Shown: one piece after another, positions 61,430-64,000 of the stretch
Position numbering within the stretch: position 1 is the stretch's first letter
Layout: every line of letters starts with the position of its first letter
DNA from: Thalassomonas actiniarum
GTDB lineage: Bacteria > Pseudomonadota > Gammaproteobacteria > Enterobacterales > Alteromonadaceae
Assembly (NCBI RefSeq): GCF_000948975.2
Contig: NZ_CP059736.1
Coordinates: 62,001 to 126,000 of the forward strand
DNA: 64,000 nucleotides
Direction: 5' to 3'
The notes under the pieces: generated by a model
The model's database searches: none
Seen by the model: the letters and a program-made list of their open reading frames with translations, nothing else
Told to the model about the DNA's origin: nothing
Position numbers and translations under genes: made by a program

Positions 61430-64000
61430 CTAGAAAAAGTCGTATTTAATGCCTATTTGTCCGCGCAGGCCGTAGTATTCAATCTGGTTGGGACGCTGCG
61501 CTGACCCTGTGTAATATTCCAGCGGCTCGTCGGTGAGGTTGTTGAGCTCCAGATACACCATGGCATTGTCGGTCAGGTAATAGGAGGCAGTGGCGTCAAC
61601 ACTGGTGTAGTCACCATAGTAGGTATCTAAGTCGGCATTGCTGCCGTGATCTTCAATATATTCCCCTTTATGGTTGACGGCGACACGGGCGCTAAAATTG
61701 TTGTTGTCAAAGTAAAAGGCGAAGTTATAAAGCTCATCTGCCTGGCGGGAGATTTTCACTTTATCGTCACGGCCGGGGATATCCATTTCTGAGTCCATCA
61801 GCGTGAAGTTAAAGCTAAAGCCAAAGTTTTCCATCGCCGGGGAAATAAAACCTAAGCTGGTGTTGGTGGCAAACTCGATGCCGTGCAGCCAGGCATCGTC
61901 GCCGTTGAGCGGGCTTTTCACCGTCACCGACTGGTCACGGTAGCTGCCCTGGTAGGTTTGTGAAAATACCGGGTCGGTGATTTGCTTATAGAAATAGCCG
62001 ACGGAGAACATACCGGCATTATCGAAATAGTGCTCGTACATTAAATCAAAGTTGTTGGAATAGGTGGGGTCCAGTTCCGGGTTGCCCGACTTCAACTGGT
62101 TTTCCATTTCCAGATATGTGGCCCCCGGCGATAACTGGCCAAAGTCCGGACGGGCGAAGGTGCGGGTTAACGCCATTCTTACCTGGCGTAAATCATCAAG
62201 CTCATAGGTGAGATGCAGCGAAGGTAATACCGACCAGTATTTTTTACTGCCTTTTTCCGGCTCGACGCTGGTGCCGCTGTCATTTTCTACTGCAACATAG
62301 CCGTCAACTTCGGTGTCGGTATGGGTGGCCCGGATCCCGCCTAACAGGGTGAGTTCGTCACTTAACTGGTAGGTGGCCATGCCGTAAAGTGAGGTGTGGC
62401 TTTCAGTTAAGTCAAAATTGCGGTTTAAGCCGCCGCCGTTCTCAACGGTTTGTGAGTCGCCCGGCAAAAAGGTGAGTTTGTGTTGGTTTTGTTGCCACCA
62501 GCGCTTTAAGTCGTTGACCGGGATCACCTGGGAGAAATGCTGGTGGTAACTGAGCGGCATATCGCCGTCGAGGTAATCGCTACGTCCCGGCTGGTCTTTT
62601 AACTCAACCCCCAAGTCATCGGCGATATCTGCCATGGTCGGTGTCGGGCCGTATTCGGCTTCATTCCAGCCGTAGAACTTATCGTAAAAGCTGGCGTTGC
62701 GCTCTTTTTCACGGTATTTAAAGCCGGTTTTTAATTCCAGCTGTGCGTTATAGGCATGGGTTAAATCCAATTGCAGTACGATTTTGTCACGCTCTTTAAC
62801 ATCTATGCCGTATAACTCGACATCGGCCAATACCGCCTGCTGCGGGTCCATGACCCAGTCGTCCGACAAATGGCTGCCGATTTCACGGCCGGGATCTGTG
62901 CCGCCGTCTATGGTGTTATACACCAGGGAGCTGCCGGTGTCACTGCCGTTACGCTGGCCGACTTCATCATCAAATTCCACCGCTTGTTTAAATTTAACCA
63001 CGTAATAGGCATTGTCTTCCTTGTTAGGAATATCGCCGTATTTAAAGGTATTTTCATAGGTGCTTAATTGCCAGTTGAGCTGGGTGTTTAAGTCAAGATC
63101 ATGCTCGCCGCCGATTTGAAAACCGTGCATTTCGGTGATCAGCTCATTGTAGATTTCCTGTAGCTCCACCCGGTTTTTATTAAAGCGGATACGGTGTTTG
63201 TAATGGGTTTCTTCATCGCTGAGGGTGCCGTACATGGCTTTGGCGAATACCAGGCCGTTATCGAGCAGGTATTCCGCCGAGGCATTTAAGCCATAGGTGG
63301 TGCGGGTGCCGGTATAGTCGCGCAGCTCCAGGCGGTGAACACCGGCGATACCGTCGTCGTCAATGGCGCGGCGTGGCTCATAGTTATCCGTGGCCCAGTC
63401 TCGCTCCCAGGCGGTGGCGTTGACCAGGTAACCAAAACGCCCGTCTGCCGAGCGGTCGCCGTATAAAACATTAAACGACTGGCTGCCGCCTTGTGCTTTT
63501 TCCGAGTCGCCGGCGGCGATATTGATGGTAAAGATTTGCTCGTCCGGAGCCCGGCTGGTGATAAAGTTAACATTACCGCCGATGGCATCACCTTCCATAT
63601 CCGGGGTAATGGCTTTGGAGACTTCCACCATTTCGATCATATCGGTGGGGAAAAAGTCAAAGGCGACCGCGCGGCTGGTGGTTTCTTCTTCCGCTGTGGG
63701 CAGGCGATCGCCGTTAATGCTGGTGGAGTTCCACTGCGCCGGCAGGCCGCGTACCGCGACAAAACGTCCTTCCCCCTGGTCCCGCTCAATGGAGATGCCC
63801 GGCATGCGTTGCACCGCCTCGGCGGCATTGCGGTCGGGCAGTTTACCTATACCGTCGGCAGATAAGATATTTTTGATATTGTGTGCTTCTTTTTGCATAT
63901 TCATGGCGAGCATGTTGCCGCGATGCATATAACCCAGGGCTACCACTTCTTCAATGGCTTGTTCTTCCTGTAAAGAGTCTGCGGCATAGCTTAGCTGCAG
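61430..64000 (-). CDS. TonB-dependent receptor of phosphonate operon (N-terminus outside window)
   Basis: The frame continues past the window end. The visible 857 or so residues include the plug (about KLPDRNAAEAVQRMPGISIERDQGEGRFVAVRGLP in parts, DFFPTDMIEMVEVSKAITPDMEGDAIGG) and the barrel to the terminal ...IGIKYDFF. The plug pattern is that of the TonB-Xanth-Caul-type receptors common in Alteromonadales. Read downstream it is followed by phnX, an FAD oxidase and a GntR regulator. It may therefore import a phosphonate-bearing compound, such as phosphonolipid head groups or polysaccharide-linked aminoethylphosphonate, across the outer membrane. A GTG at 63946 is internal. Confidence 0.85.
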   Translation of the reverse strand: MQLSYAADSLQEEQAIEEVVALGYMHRGNMLAMNMQKEAHNIKNILSADGIGKLPDRNAAEAVQRMPGISIERDQGEGRFVAVRGLPAQWNSTSINGDRLPTAEEETTSRAVAFDFFPTDMIEMVEVSKAITPDMEGDAIGGNVNFITSRAPDEQIFTINIAAGDSEKAQGGSQSFNVLYGDRSADGRFGYLVNATAWERDWATDNYEPRRAIDDDGIAGVHRLELRDYTGTRTTYGLNASAEYLLDNGLVFAKAMYGTLSDEETHYKHRIRFNKNRVELQEIYNELITEMHGFQIGGEHDLDLNTQLNWQLSTYENTFKYGDIPNKEDNAYYVVKFKQAVEFDDEVGQRNGSDTGSSLVYNTIDGGTDPGREIGSHLSDDWVMDPQQAVLADVELYGIDVKERDKIVLQLDLTHAYNAQLELKTGFKYREKERNASFYDKFYGWNEAEYGPTPTMADIADDLGVELKDQPGRSDYLDGDMPLSYHQHFSQVIPVNDLKRWWQQNQHKLTFLPGDSQTVENGGGLNRNFDLTESHTSLYGMATYQLSDELTLLGGIRATHTDTEVDGYVAVENDSGTSVEPEKGSKKYWSVLPSLHLTYELDDLRQVRMALTRTFARPDFGQLSPGATYLEMENQLKSGNPELDPTYSNNFDLMYEHYFDNAGMFSVGYFYKQITDPVFSQTYQGSYRDQSVTVKSPLNGDDAWLHGIEFATNTSLGFISPAMENFGFSFNFTLMDSEMDIPGRDDKVKISRQADELYNFAFYFDNNNFSARVAVNHKGEYIEDHGSNADLDTYYGDYTSVDATASYYLTDNAMVYLELNNLTDEPLEYYTGSAQRPNQIEYYGLRGQIGIKYDFF

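Overview
The window looks like a chromosomal segment of a marine gammaproteobacterium of the order Alteromonadales, most likely Colwelliaceae (Thalassomonas-like). The reasons are a GC content in the mid-forties by eye, many secreted polymer-active enzymes (GH18 chitinase, beta-helix protein, DNRLRE/FnIII protein, PI-PLC-like protein), TonB-dependent receptors, and family members typical of that group. The genus is inferred from general protein character, not from a marker gene. No rRNA, tRNA, CRISPR array, prophage or intact IS element was seen. The region is an accessory-rich mosaic of short operons, divergent regulator/target pairs and several decayed genes.

Layout. 1-1.1 kb: 3' end of nhaA, a small exported protein and a terminator. 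1.2-4.5 kb: a two-gene minus-strand operon of secreted proteins, one carrying ten GGSNE repeats. 5.1-7.4 kb: an AraC regulator divergent from a tandem PPOX-like split-barrel protein. 8.1-9.7 kb: a chemoreceptor. 9.9-13.1 kb: a pilin-like protein, then a MerR regulator with an SRPBCC protein divergent from a luciferase-like monooxygenase. Three near-identical MerR-type promoters (TTGACC-N19-TAnnnT) lie in this block. 13.3-16 kb: a TetR regulator divergent from an ABC exporter, with two TGACC-N4-GGTCA operators between them. 16.4-18 kb: DUF2789, a small helical protein and a symE-like toxin locus with a minus-strand terminator that suggests an antisense RNA. 18.2-21.7 kb: a beta-lactamase-fold lipoprotein and a di-haem peroxidase-family protein.

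22-27.1 kb carries several wrecks (an RND efflux tail, a 5'-truncated cysE, and a patB/malY gene with a frameshift and a nonsense codon) around a PI-PLC-domain protein and a SigZ-like sigma factor. 27.7-35.6 kb: a CadC-like membrane regulator, a large chitinase with ten-base-phased repeats upstream, an N-terminally shortened histidine kinase and a BASS-family transporter. 36-48.7 kb: a secreted beta-rich protein, an MBL-fold hydrolase, a quinone-reductase-like protein, a TPR histidine kinase/response regulator pair, an FKBP, a TonB receptor, an RhlE helicase and a solute-binding-like protein. 49-57.9 kb: small-domain proteins (DUF3703, DM13, DUF4177), AraC, TetR/SRPBCC, a P-loop kinase, an AMIN/amidase/LysM protein and an SDR.

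58.4-64 kb is a coherent minus-strand phosphonate operon: TonB receptor (cut by the window edge), phosphonoacetaldehyde hydrolase PhnX, an FAD amine oxidase and a GntR regulator. No PhnW transaminase is visible, so the FAD enzyme is a candidate for making phosphonoacetaldehyde oxidatively.

The least explained signals are: (i) a roughly 60-nt two-hairpin element present twice (13211 and 17941) with compensatory stem changes; (ii) the MerR promoter triplet, including an orphan copy; (iii) a second intergenic repeat family (about 871 and 4993) with a small-ORF core; and (iv) the symE/antisense locus.
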